In this document: piece by piece, positions 34,215-43,301 of the stretch
Layout: each line of letters starts with the position of its first letter
How positions within the stretch are numbered: position 1 is the stretch's first letter
Assembly (NCBI RefSeq): GCF_049800835.1
Contig: NZ_JBNAFU010000006.1
Span: forward strand, 170,113 to 234,112
From: Dinoroseobacter sp049800835
GTDB lineage: Bacteria; Pseudomonadota; Alphaproteobacteria; Rhodobacterales; Rhodobacteraceae
DNA length: 64,000 nt
Direction: 5' to 3'
Notes under the pieces: generated by a model
Told to the model about the DNA's origin: nothing
Seen by the model: only the letters and a program-made list of their open reading frames with translations
Databases searched by the model: none
Translations under genes and position numbers: made by a program

Positions 34215-35930
34215 ATGGCAGGCAGTCTCAAGTACGATCTTGAGCGGTCCACGGGATCGCGCACGCTGCGCTATCGTATCGGAGATGGCCTGCAGGCGTG
34301 GCGCGCCGGATTGTCTCCACCGCCGACGACGCTTCACACCACCCCGCAGCCGCAAAGCTTCGGAGAGGTCGCGCGCGGCCGGCAGCTTCTGGCCGGAGTC
34401 GTGCGGCTGGACGGCGAGGTGGTCGAGGCCCCTGGGATCAGCCTGTGGGATATCGCGGATGGTGCCAGTGGGCCGGGGGCACAGGCCCTGCATGGCTTCA
34501 AGTGGCTGGACGATCTGGCGGCGTTGGGTGGCGCACAGGCCCAGGCGCTCGCACAGACCTGGCTTAGCGACTGGATCGCGCGATTTGGCCGTGGCGGTGG
34601 GCCGGGGTGGACACCCGACCTGACCGCGCAACGGATCACGCGGTGGATCGCGCACGCGCTCTTCCTGCTTGGGGGGCAGGGATCTTCTGTATCGCGATTG
34701 TACTTCCGTGCACTTGGACAGCAGGGCGTGTATTTGAGCCGCCGTTGGAAAACCGCACCTTCGGGGCGGCCGCGCTTCGATGCGCTGACCGGAATGATAT
34801 ATGCGGGAATGAGTTTGTCTGGCCTCGAGGGCAGCGTTGCCCCCGCAAAGGCCGAGTTGGACAAGGTCTGCGCGACCGAGATTGGACCCCAAGGCGGCAT
34901 CGCCTCCCGAAATCCCGAAGACCTGCTCGAGGTGTTGATGCTGCTGACATGGGCCGCCGACGCTTTGGAAGAACGCGGAGAGTCACCCGGGATAGAGCAC
35001 ATCAGGGCAATCGGGCGAATCGCACCGACCCTGCGTGCGCTGCGCCATGCGGATGGCGGCCTCGTGCGGTGCCACGGCGGCACGCGGGGGACGGCAGGGC
35101 TGCTCGATGAGGCCTTGTCGCGCACAGGCGTATCTACCACGGCGACTGCCCCTGTGGTGATGGGGTATGCGCGTCTTTCCGGTGGGACATCGACGGTGAT
35201 CGCCGATGCTGCGGCCCCTCCGCTCGGCGCGGGCGCGTTGACGGGACACGCAAGCACCCTGGCCTTCGAACTGACCTCCGGGCGATGCCCGCTGGTGGTC
35301 AACAGCGGGGCAGGGACGACCTTCGGGCCGGAATGGCAACGGGCCGCGCGGGCTACGGCGTCCCATTCGACACTGTGTCTTGACGGGACTTCGTCATCCC
35401 GGCTGACGACTACCAGCGCTGACCCCGATGCGCGAGAGGTCTTAGCGGACATCCCCTCTCTGGTCACGGCGCAACCGTTCGAAGACGCAGAAATGTCCGG
35501 GATGCTCATGACTCACAACGGCTACGTGCCCACGCATGGGTTGGTCCATGCGCGCCATCTGACACTGGCCGAAGACGGGAAGCTGTTGGAGGGTACCGAC
35601 ACGCTGGCCGCCCCGGAACCGGACGCGCGTCTGACCTGCGACAAGGCCCTGGCAGCTTCGGGCGGGCGAGGGATCGCGTTTCAGGTCCGGTTTCACTTGG
35701 CCCCCGGCGTCGATGCAGAGATCGACATGGGCGGGGCAGCTGTTTCACTCGTGCCGGACAGCGGCGAGGTGTGGGTGTTTCGCGCCAGCGGCGGCGAGAT
35801 CGCGTTGGCGCCCAGTGTCTATCTGGAGCGCGCGCGTCTCAAGCCGCGCGCGACAAAACAGATCGTGTTGTTCGGAAGGCTTTTCGACTACGCAGCCGAC
35901 ATGCGGTGGAGCTTTACCCGCGTCGAGTAG
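34215..35930 (+). CDS. Heparinase II/III-fold protein, no signal peptide
   Basis: 571 residues. The C-terminal half carries family-type motifs: ATASHSTLCLDGTSSS and HNGYVPTHGLVHARHLTL. The N-terminal half is alpha-helical toroid-like. No signal peptide or membrane helix is seen, unlike secreted polysaccharide lyases, so it is probably cytoplasmic. Substrate unknown. It lies between rsmB and purH, both housekeeping, without sugar-related neighbours. Family known for lyases acting on acidic polysaccharides; function in this setting is unproved. Confidence 0.82.
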   Translation: MAGSLKYDLERSTGSRTLRYRIGDGLQAWRAGLSPPPTTLHTTPQPQSFGEVARGRQLLAGVVRLDGEVVEAPGISLWDIADGASGPGAQALHGFKWLDDLAALGGAQAQALAQTWLSDWIARFGRGGGPGWTPDLTAQRITRWIAHALFLLGGQGSSVSRLYFRALGQQGVYLSRRWKTAPSGRPRFDALTGMIYAGMSLSGLEGSVAPAKAELDKVCATEIGPQGGIASRNPEDLLEVLMLLTWAADALEERGESPGIEHIRAIGRIAPTLRALRHADGGLVRCHGGTRGTAGLLDEALSRTGVSTTATAPVVMGYARLSGGTSTVIADAAAPPLGAGALTGHASTLAFELTSGRCPLVVNSGAGTTFGPEWQRAARATASHSTLCLDGTSSSRLTTTSADPDAREVLADIPSLVTAQPFEDAEMSGMLMTHNGYVPTHGLVHARHLTLAEDGKLLEGTDTLAAPEPDARLTCDKALAASGGRGIAFQVRFHLAPGVDAEIDMGGAAVSLVPDSGEVWVFRASGGEIALAPSVYLERARLKPRATKQIVLFGRLFDYAADMRWSFTRVE

Positions 35931-36013
35931 CCATTTGCCCCAAGGGCAGCTATAGACCCGCCGTAACGCGCTCCGCGACCACTCAGATGCTGCCCGAAGG
36001 ACCCGAAACTACC

Positions 36014-37603
36014 ATGACCGATCTCGTTCCCCTGCGCCGTGCGTTGCTCTCTGTTTCCGACAAGACCGGACTGGTCGAACTTGGACAGGCTCTCGCTGCG
36101 CGGGGCGTGGACCTTCTATCGACAGGCGGCACGGCAAAAGCCTTGCGCGATGCCGGGCTGTCGGTGCGTGACGTCTCGGACCTGACCGAGTTTCCCGAGA
36201 TGATGGACGGCCGGGTCAAGACGCTGCACCCCAAGGTGCATGGCGGCTTGCTGGCCCTGCGCGATAACGTGGCCCATGTTTCGGCGATGAACCGGCACGG
36301 GATCGAAGCGATCGACCTGCTGGTGGTGAACCTTTACCCGTTCGAGGAAACTGTTGCCAAAGACGGCGACTATGCCACCTGCATCGAGAATATCGACATC
36401 GGCGGACCTGCGATGATCCGGGCGGCGTCCAAGAACCACGGATTTGTCAGCGTCGTCACGGATGTCGATGACTATGAAGCTCTGCTGACAGAGCTTGAGG
36501 TCAATGATGGGTCAACCACCTATCCGTTTCGGCAGAAGCTGGCCCTGAATGCCTATGCGCGGACAGCTGCCTACGATGCCGCCGTTTCTAACTGGATGGC
36601 CGGTGCTCTGGACGAGCCTGCCCCGCGCCGGCGCGCTTTTGCCGGGACTTTGGCCCAGACCTTGCGCTACGGCGAGAACCCGCATCAGACAGCGGCCTTC
36701 TACACCGATGGGACGGCCCGTCCGGGTGTGGCGACAGCCAAACAGCATCAGGGCAAGGAACTGAGCTACAACAACATCAACGACACCGATGCTGCGTTCG
36801 AACTGGTCAGTGAGTTTGCGCCTTCCGATGGTCCGGCCTGCGCGATTATCAAGCACGCCAATCCCTGTGGCGTGGCGCGCGGAACAAGCCTCGCAGAGGC
36901 ATACCGGGCCGCTTTCAATTGCGATCAAACCTCGGCCTTCGGGGGCATCATCGCGCTGAACCAACCGCTGGATGGCGAAACCGCCGAGGAAATTGCGAAC
37001 ATCTTCACCGAAGTAGTGATCGCGCCTGGTGCCGACGCCGACGCCATGAGTATTTTTGCAAAGAAGAAGAACCTGCGGCTGCTGACAACCGACGCTTTGG
37101 CTGATCCCAAGGCGGGGAATTTGACGGTACGACAGGTTTCAGGCGGATTGCTGGTACAGGACAAGGATAACGGCCATATCGGGCTGAAGGATCTGAAGGT
37201 CGTGACACAACGCGCCCCTTCGGACGCAGAACTTGCCGATCTGCTCTTCGCTTGGAAGGTGGCAAAACACGTGAAGTCGAACGCGATTGTTTACGTTAAG
37301 GACGGTGCGACCGTCGGGGTTGGCGCAGGGCAAATGAGCCGCGTGGACAGTGCGCGGATTGCAGCGCGCAAATCGGCGGATATGGCGGAAGCCCTCGGTC
37401 TGGATACACCCCTGATCCAAGGTTCCGTTGTGGCGTCTGACGCGTTTTTTCCCTTCCCCGACGGACTGCTGACTGCCGCCGAAGCAGGTGCTACGGCCGT
37501 GATCCAGCCGGGTGGGTCGATGCGGGACAACGAGGTCATTGCGGCCGCTGACGAGGCCGGGTTGGCGATGGTCTTTACCGGCATGCGGCATTTCCGGCAC
37601 TGA
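36014..37603 (+). CDS. purH: Bifunctional AICAR formyltransferase / IMP cyclohydrolase
   Basis: 529-residue enzyme of the last two steps of purine synthesis. The N-terminal cyclohydrolase domain (MTDLVPLRRALLSVSDKTG) and the formyltransferase domain with the KHANPCG signature and QPGGSMRDNEV tail are both present. ATG 36014 chosen; in-frame extension to 35771 runs into the previous gene. Followed by lspA after a 4-base gap. Confidence 0.98.
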   Translation: MTDLVPLRRALLSVSDKTGLVELGQALAARGVDLLSTGGTAKALRDAGLSVRDVSDLTEFPEMMDGRVKTLHPKVHGGLLALRDNVAHVSAMNRHGIEAIDLLVVNLYPFEETVAKDGDYATCIENIDIGGPAMIRAASKNHGFVSVVTDVDDYEALLTELEVNDGSTTYPFRQKLALNAYARTAAYDAAVSNWMAGALDEPAPRRRAFAGTLAQTLRYGENPHQTAAFYTDGTARPGVATAKQHQGKELSYNNINDTDAAFELVSEFAPSDGPACAIIKHANPCGVARGTSLAEAYRAAFNCDQTSAFGGIIALNQPLDGETAEEIANIFTEVVIAPGADADAMSIFAKKKNLRLLTTDALADPKAGNLTVRQVSGGLLVQDKDNGHIGLKDLKVVTQRAPSDAELADLLFAWKVAKHVKSNAIVYVKDGATVGVGAGQMSRVDSARIAARKSADMAEALGLDTPLIQGSVVASDAFFPFPDGLLTAAEAGATAVIQPGGSMRDNEVIAAADEAGLAMVFTGMRHFRH

Positions 37604-37607
37604 CCTG

Positions 37608-38081
37608 ATGCGGGTGCTTTGGATCACTGCGGCGATTGCGTTCGTAATCGACCAGATATCGAAATGGCTGGTGGTCCATGTGTTGGAGCTCTCCCGCATC
37701 GGCTTTATCGAAGTGTTCCCGCCCTTCCTGACATTTCGGATGGGTTGGAATCGCGGGATCAACTTCGGACTGTTTGGCGATGGTGGCGATGCCTCGCGCT
37801 GGGTTCTTGTCGGGCTTGCGGTTCTGATTTCGATTGCAGTGGTGGTCTGGGTGCGCCGCGAACGCAGTGACCTGAAGGTAATGATCTGTACCGGATTGCT
37901 GGTCGGTGGCGCCATGGGCAACGTTCTGGATCGGCTGATTTACGGCGCTGTGGCGGATTTCTTGAACATGAGCTGTTGCGGGATTCGCAATCCGTATACG
38001 TTCAATGTGGCCGATATATCGATTTTCGCCGGGGCAATCGGCCTCGCGATCTGGTCCGGTGGCAAGAAGGAATCCACGTGA
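37608..38081 (+). CDS. lspA: Lipoprotein signal peptidase (signal peptidase II)
   Basis: 157-residue inner-membrane aspartyl protease that cleaves diacylated prolipoproteins. Four hydrophobic helices are visible, and the catalytic aspartates are Asp117 (AVADFLN) and Asp136 (FNVADISI). ATG 37608 is four bases after the purH stop; the in-frame ORF from 37512 overlaps purH. The downstream DUF3035 gene encodes a lipoprotein that would be its client. Confidence 0.96.
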   Translation: MRVLWITAAIAFVIDQISKWLVVHVLELSRIGFIEVFPPFLTFRMGWNRGINFGLFGDGGDASRWVLVGLAVLISIAVVVWVRRERSDLKVMICTGLLVGGAMGNVLDRLIYGAVADFLNMSCCGIRNPYTFNVADISIFAGAIGLAIWSGGKKEST

Positions 38082-38131
38082 CGCCGCCCCCCGGATCAGC
38101 TAGTCAAAGCCAAAAGCGTACGGAGGCGCGC

Positions 38132-38677
38132 ATGCAGTGCAGGTTTGCTCGGATCGCCGTGGCGGTTGCCGCCCTGACGGGTATGGCAGCCTGTGGCGGG
38201 GGCGGGAATGAAGCACCCAATCTGATGAATATCCGCTCGTCCACCAATACACCGGACGAGTTTGGCATCATGCCCACCAAACCCATCGAAATGCCGGCTG
38301 ACATGTCACAGTTGCCGCCGCCAACCCCCGGCGCCAGCAATCGCACGGATATCGACCCGCGCGCGGATGCAATCGTTGCGTTGGGCGGACGCCCGGAACG
38401 AGCAACACCGCAGGGGCAGATACCGGGGTCGGATGCAGGACTGGTCAATTACAGTTCGCGCTTTGGACGTGAAGCCGGGGTTCGCGAACAACTGGCCTCC
38501 GAAGACCTGGAGTTCCGGCAGAACAATCGTGGCAAGCCGCTGGAACGATGGGCCGGGTTGAATGTCTACTTCGATGCCTACGAAGATCAGTCTCTCGATC
38601 AGCATCAGGAATTACAACGAGTGCGCGGTGGTGGCGCCCGCAACGTATCGGCCCCGCCGGACTTCTCGGACAACTGA
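38132..38677 (+). CDS. DUF3035-family lipoprotein
   Basis: 181 residues. A signal peptide with lipobox (ALTGMAAC, lipidated Cys21) is followed by a Gly-rich linker and a polar proline-rich mature region (TPDEFGIMPTKPIEMPADMSQLPPPTPG). The DEFGI/PLEMP-like pattern fits the DUF3035 family of alphaproteobacteria, function unknown. CGGAGG before ATG 38132 is a good ribosome-binding site. It follows lspA by 50 bases. Confidence 0.85.
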   Translation: MQCRFARIAVAVAALTGMAACGGGGNEAPNLMNIRSSTNTPDEFGIMPTKPIEMPADMSQLPPPTPGASNRTDIDPRADAIVALGGRPERATPQGQIPGSDAGLVNYSSRFGREAGVREQLASEDLEFRQNNRGKPLERWAGLNVYFDAYEDQSLDQHQELQRVRGGGARNVSAPPDFSDN

Positions 38678-38697
38678 TCGACCTCACATGCGCGTTG

Positions 38698-38714
38698 GCC
38701 GGACTTGAACCGGC
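38698..38714 (-). other. T-arm-like stem-loop between the lipoprotein and M16 genes
   Basis: On the minus strand a 5-bp stem GCCGG/CCGGC encloses a 7-base loop TTCAAGT, exactly the tRNA T-arm pattern (T54 T55 C56 R57 A58 N59 Y60). No matching acceptor, D or anticodon arms are found nearby, so this is not a tRNA gene. It may be a decayed tRNA 3' end or chance. The same 17 bases also form a hairpin in the plus-strand transcript. Confidence 0.4.
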
Positions 38715-38760
38715 GCACGAAGGCCGTACGTTCTGAGCAACAGTACGCCGGAGGATGACT

Positions 38761-40104
38761 ATGCGGAAATGGATTGGTGCGGCTCTGATCACGTCTGTAG
38801 TGGCGAGCCCGCTCAAGGCGGATGAGGACGTGACGACCTACACGCTCGACAACGGGATGGACATCGTCGTGATCGAGGATCATCGCGCTGCGGCCGTGAC
38901 CAACATGGTATGGTACCGCACCGGCGCTGCAGATGAGCCCCCAGGAAAATCCGGTATCGCGCATTTCCTGGAGCATCTTCTTTTCAAGGGCACCGACGAG
39001 TTGGGCCCGGGCGAATTCTCTGCCATCGTCGAGGCAAACGGTGGGTCTGACAATGCCTTCACCTCTTGGGATTATACCGGGTACTTCCAGCGGGTCGCAG
39101 CGGACCGACTTGAGTTGATGATCAAGATGGAAGCCGACCGGATGACCGATCTGGTCCTGACGGATGACGTTGTCCTGCCCGAGCGTGACGTGATCCTCGA
39201 AGAACGCAGCCAGCGTATCGACAGTTCGGCCGGGGGAATCCTTGGCGAACAAAGGCGCGCGGCGCAGTACCTGAACCATCCCTACGCGATCCCGATCATC
39301 GGCTGGCGGCATGAGATGGAACAACTGACCCGGCAGGATGCGCTTGATTTCTACGAGACATTCTACGCGCCCAACAACGCGATCCTGATTGTAGCGGGAG
39401 ACGTGAAACCCGAAGAGGTTCTTCGACTTGCGCAGACCCATTTCGGCCCGATCCCGGCAAACCCCGACCTGCCGGAACGCGTCCGCCCGCAGGAACCGCC
39501 GCAAGTGGCCGAACGCCGGATTGCCTATGCCGACCCGCGTGTGGCGCAGCCTTACGTGTTGCAGACCTTTCTTGCGCCTGAGCGCGACCCGGGCGCCCAG
39601 GAAACCGCAGCAGCTCTGACCTTGCTGGCCGAGTTGCTGGGCGGGTCCAGCGCCACCTCTGTACTGGGTGGCAAGCTGGAATTTGAAGAACGCCGCTCGG
39701 TTTATACGTCTGCGTTCTATTCGGGCATGTCGCTTGATGATACGACCTTCGGATTCATCAACGTGCCTGCCGAAGGCATCTCGCTGGCCGAGGCGGAGGC
39801 TGATATCGACCGTGTGGTTGCCGAGTTCATGGAAGAGGGCGTTGACGAGGCCGCACTTGAGCGCATCAAGATGCAGATCCGCGCCTCGGAAATCTATGGC
39901 CGTGACAGCGTCGGCAGCCGCGCACGCCTGTATGGTACGGCCCTGACATCCGGGTTGACTGTCGAGGATGTTCAGGCGTGGCCCGACATTCTTCAAGCGA
40001 CAACAGCGGATGACATAATGGCAACCGCCGCAACCTTGTTTGACAAAGGCAAGGCCGTGACCGGCTGGCTCATGCGCGAAGGCGCCGAGGAGGTGATGCA
40101 ATGA
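38761..40104 (+). CDS. M16-family zinc peptidase, catalytic subunit
   Basis: 447 residues. A short N-terminal signal-like stretch (MRKWIGAALITSVVASPLKA) suggests periplasmic export. The inverted zinc motif HFLEH has His68, Glu71 and His72, with the third ligand Glu148 (ILEERS). The R/Y motif is near the C-terminal half. ATG 38761 has GGAGG with six-base spacing, better than the in-frame ATG 38755. The next gene is an M16 protein lacking the zinc motif, giving an active/inactive pair. Confidence 0.92.
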   Translation: MRKWIGAALITSVVASPLKADEDVTTYTLDNGMDIVVIEDHRAAAVTNMVWYRTGAADEPPGKSGIAHFLEHLLFKGTDELGPGEFSAIVEANGGSDNAFTSWDYTGYFQRVAADRLELMIKMEADRMTDLVLTDDVVLPERDVILEERSQRIDSSAGGILGEQRRAAQYLNHPYAIPIIGWRHEMEQLTRQDALDFYETFYAPNNAILIVAGDVKPEEVLRLAQTHFGPIPANPDLPERVRPQEPPQVAERRIAYADPRVAQPYVLQTFLAPERDPGAQETAAALTLLAELLGGSSATSVLGGKLEFEERRSVYTSAFYSGMSLDDTTFGFINVPAEGISLAEAEADIDRVVAEFMEEGVDEAALERIKMQIRASEIYGRDSVGSRARLYGTALTSGLTVEDVQAWPDILQATTADDIMATAATLFDKGKAVTGWLMREGAEEVMQ

Positions 40105-41414
40105 CCAGGTTTTTAGGAGCGCTTTCAGCTTTGATCCTTTCGGCGATGCCCGTCTGGGCCATCGTCGATATCCAGGAGGTGAAATCCCCTGGCGGAATTA
40201 CCGCGTGGCTTGTGCAGGACGACTCGATCCCATTTGTCGCGCTGGAGATCCGTTTTCGGGGGGGGGCAGCGCTCGACCCCGAAGGAAAGCGGGGCGCCGG
40301 ATACTACATGACCGGTCTGCTGGCCGAAGGGGCGGGGGAGTTCGACGCCCGTGCCTATGCGACGCGCAGCGAAGAGTTGGCCGCCAGTTTCGAGTTCGAG
40401 ATTTTTGACGACGCGCTGTCCGTTTCAGCACGTTTTCTGACGGAAAATAGGGATGACGCGGTGGAGCATCTGCGCATTGCCCTGCAAGAGCCCCGGTTCG
40501 AAGAGGATGCGATCGAACGCCTGCGCGGCCAAATCCTGTCCGTGGTTGCTTCGGACGCCAAGGACCCCGAGGCCATCGCAGCAACCGCTTTTGATGCGCT
40601 GGCCTTTCCGGGGCACCCCTATGCGACGGCGCGTGAGGGCACAGCTGAGACGGTCGCGGTCATGACGCGTGAAGATATCGTCGAGGCGCACCGGAACACG
40701 CTCGCGCGGGACCGCATTTACGTTGGGGCTGCCGGAGATATTTCACCCGAAGAACTCGGTGCGCTTCTTGACACCTTGCTCGGTGATTTGCCGCAAAGCG
40801 GCGCGCCGCTGCCAGAGGATGCGACCTATGCGATGGAGGGCGGCGTTACCGTGCTGCCGTTCGAGACCCCGCAATCGGTCGCGCGCTTCGGGCATGAAGG
40901 CCTGAGCCGCGATGACCCGGATTTCTTTGCGGCATTCGTTTTGAACCAGATCGTCGGGGGAGGAGGGTTCAATAACCGTCTCATGGAAGAGGTGCGTGTC
41001 AAAAGGGGCCTTACCTATGGGATTGGCAGTTTCCTGATGCCGATGGACAACGCCGCCCTGTATCTCGGTCAGTTCAGTTCCGACAATTCCCGGATTGCCG
41101 AGGCCATCGACGTTATCAAGACGCAATGGGCGGATGTGGCCGAGAACGGGGTGACGCAGGAGGAGCTGGATGCCGCCAAGGTCTACCTGACCGGTGCCTA
41201 TCCTTTGCGGTTCGATGGCAATGGCCGCATTGCCAGCATCATGGTCGGCATGCAGATGGATGATCTGGGGCTCGACTACATCCCGACCCGGAACGACAAG
41301 GTCCGCGCTGTCACGCTTGAGGATCTCAAACGTGTGGCGGGTCGCCTGCTGCGGCCCGACGACCTGCATTTCGTTGTGGTTGGGCAGCCCGTGGGGTTGG
41401 ACGCCTCGAACTAA
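40101..41414 (+). CDS. M16-family peptidase, non-catalytic partner subunit
   Basis: 437 residues with signal peptide (MTRFLGALSALILSAMPVWA). The expected HXXEH motif is absent: the corresponding segment reads GAGYYMTGLLAEGAGEFDA. The second-half motif MEEVRVKRGLTYGIGSF is kept. This matches the inactive partner of M16B heterodimers, which supplies substrate-binding residues. ATG overlaps the stop of the catalytic subunit by four bases. Confidence 0.9.
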   Translation: MTRFLGALSALILSAMPVWAIVDIQEVKSPGGITAWLVQDDSIPFVALEIRFRGGAALDPEGKRGAGYYMTGLLAEGAGEFDARAYATRSEELAASFEFEIFDDALSVSARFLTENRDDAVEHLRIALQEPRFEEDAIERLRGQILSVVASDAKDPEAIAATAFDALAFPGHPYATAREGTAETVAVMTREDIVEAHRNTLARDRIYVGAAGDISPEELGALLDTLLGDLPQSGAPLPEDATYAMEGGVTVLPFETPQSVARFGHEGLSRDDPDFFAAFVLNQIVGGGGFNNRLMEEVRVKRGLTYGIGSFLMPMDNAALYLGQFSSDNSRIAEAIDVIKTQWADVAENGVTQEELDAAKVYLTGAYPLRFDGNGRIASIMVGMQMDDLGLDYIPTRNDKVRAVTLEDLKRVAGRLLRPDDLHFVVVGQPVGLDASN

Positions 41415-41453
41415 CGCTATGCGACTCGCGGCTGGCCTGCTAGATAATGGGTT

Positions 41454-43301
41454 ATGCCAGCAGCGACCCCCAAGATAGAGAGTTATCCACAGGATGTGGT
41501 GATCCGTCAGCTTGATGAGGCAGCGATCAACCGGATCGCGGCCGGGGAGGTGGTCGAGCGTCCAGCCTCTGCTGTCAAAGAGTTGGTCGAAAACGCACTT
41601 GATGCCGGGGCGCGTCGCATCGAAGTGGCTTATGCCGACGGCGGTAAAACCCTGTTGCGGGTCACAGATGACGGGATCGGCATTCCGGCTGGACAGCTTC
41701 CGCTCGCGTTGTCGCGGCACGCGACTTCCAAGATCGACGGCTCCGATCTTCTGAACATCCAATCCTTCGGCTTCCGCGGGGAGGCGTTGCCATCGCTCGG
41801 AGCGGTCGGGCGCTTGACGATTTCATCGCGTGCAAGAGGCGCGAACGAGGCGGCAGAGATTACCGTGCGTGGCGGTCAAACCGGGCCCGTTGTCCCGGCG
41901 GCACTGCCGGTCGGCACAGTCGTAACGCTGCGCGACTTGTTCTTCGCCACGCCCGCACGCCTGAAATTTCTGCGTTCGGACCGGGCAGAGGTTCAGGCGA
42001 TCACCGAAACGGTCAAACGCCTTGCGATGGCGGAACCGTTTGTGGGCTTTGTCCTGCGCGATGTCTCCGGTGGCGGAGCAGGGCGCGAGACGTTCCGGGT
42101 AGAGCCGGAGAATGGTGATCTGTTTGACGCCCTGCACAGACGCCTTGCGCGGATTCTAGGGTCCGAGTTTGCCGAGAACGCGCTCAAGATCGACGCGGAA
42201 CGCGAAGGTCTACGACTGACCGGGTACGCCGCCTTGCCGACCTATTCGCGGGGCGCTGCGGTGGCGCAATTTCTGTTCGTCAACGGACGGCCGGTGCGGG
42301 ACAAGCTGTTGGTCGGTGCGCTGCGCGGGGCTTACGCGGATTTTCTGAGCCGGGAACGACATCCGGCTGCCGTGCTGTTCCTCGATTGTCCGCCAGACCG
42401 GGTAGATGTGAATGTCCATCCTGCGAAGTCCGAGGTGCGGTTTCGCGAACCCGGGGTGGCGCGTGGGCTGATCGTGACCGCTCTGCGCCATGCCCTCGCG
42501 AACGCCGGGCATCGCGCGTCCACGACTGTGGCTAAGGCCACACTCGGGGCGTTCACTCCGGAACCAACGGGTGCTGCGCGGGTGTACCAGATGGACCGGT
42601 CGTCCCAACCCAGCCTGACGCGCGCAACCGTCTGGCAGGCACCCGGCCTCGCGGAAGGCTTCGCTGAAGCCCCCGCCGCGCGGGTTGAGCCCGATGAGCA
42701 AACCGCGCCTGACCCGATCTCACGCCCGCTTGGGGCCGCTCGGGCGCAGGTGCACGAGAATTACATCGTGGCCCAAACCGAAACCGGGATGGTTCTGGTT
42801 GATCAGCACGCCGCACATGAGCGGTTGGTTTACGAACGGCTCAAGCGATTAATGGCCGACAACGGCGTCCCTTCCCAAGCTTTGCTAATCCCAGAGATCG
42901 TATCGCTTTCAGAAGGCGACTGTGCCCGGCTTCTGGCGCTCAGCGACGATCTTGCGCGTTTCGGGCTGGGGATTGAGGGATTCGGGCCCGGTGCGATTGC
43001 GGTGCGCGAGACGCCCGCAATCCTTGGAACTGTGAACGCGGAGTTGATTCTGCGGGATATTCTGGATGAGTTGGACGACACGGGCGGGTCCGATGCGCTG
43101 CAATCGAGGATCGAGGCGATCCTGTCGCGTATGGCGTGCCACGGGTCGGTCCGGTCCGGACGCCGGATGACAGCGGAAGAAATGAACGCCCTTTTGCGCG
43201 AAATGGAGGCGACCCCACATTCCGGCCAGTGCAACCACGGGCGTCCGACTTATGTGGAACTGCAACTCGCAGACATCGAAAAGCTGTTCGGGCGCACATG
43301 A
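41454..43301 (+). CDS. mutL: DNA mismatch repair protein MutL
   Basis: 615 residues. The N-terminal GHKL ATPase has Glu43 and Asn47 in KELVENALDAG, DDGIGI, and GFRGEALPSL. The C-terminal domain has the endonuclease motif DQHAAHERLVYE (DQHA-X2-E-X4-E, residues 450-461), with supporting CNHGRP at 593-598 (canonical CPHGRP) and ACHGSVRSG. Such MutLs nick DNA themselves, as expected in bacteria without MutH. Overlaps rmuC by four bases. Confidence 0.97.
   Translation: MPAATPKIESYPQDVVIRQLDEAAINRIAAGEVVERPASAVKELVENALDAGARRIEVAYADGGKTLLRVTDDGIGIPAGQLPLALSRHATSKIDGSDLLNIQSFGFRGEALPSLGAVGRLTISSRARGANEAAEITVRGGQTGPVVPAALPVGTVVTLRDLFFATPARLKFLRSDRAEVQAITETVKRLAMAEPFVGFVLRDVSGGGAGRETFRVEPENGDLFDALHRRLARILGSEFAENALKIDAEREGLRLTGYAALPTYSRGAAVAQFLFVNGRPVRDKLLVGALRGAYADFLSRERHPAAVLFLDCPPDRVDVNVHPAKSEVRFREPGVARGLIVTALRHALANAGHRASTTVAKATLGAFTPEPTGAARVYQMDRSSQPSLTRATVWQAPGLAEGFAEAPAARVEPDEQTAPDPISRPLGAARAQVHENYIVAQTETGMVLVDQHAAHERLVYERLKRLMADNGVPSQALLIPEIVSLSEGDCARLLALSDDLARFGLGIEGFGPGAIAVRETPAILGTVNAELILRDILDELDDTGGSDALQSRIEAILSRMACHGSVRSGRRMTAEEMNALLREMEATPHSGQCNHGRPTYVELQLADIEKLFGRT

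Noticed and set aside
38680..38760. Possible tRNA gene
   Set aside because: Only a T-arm-like hairpin fits; no acceptor partner for CAACGCG, no D-arm or anticodon arm within 150 bases.
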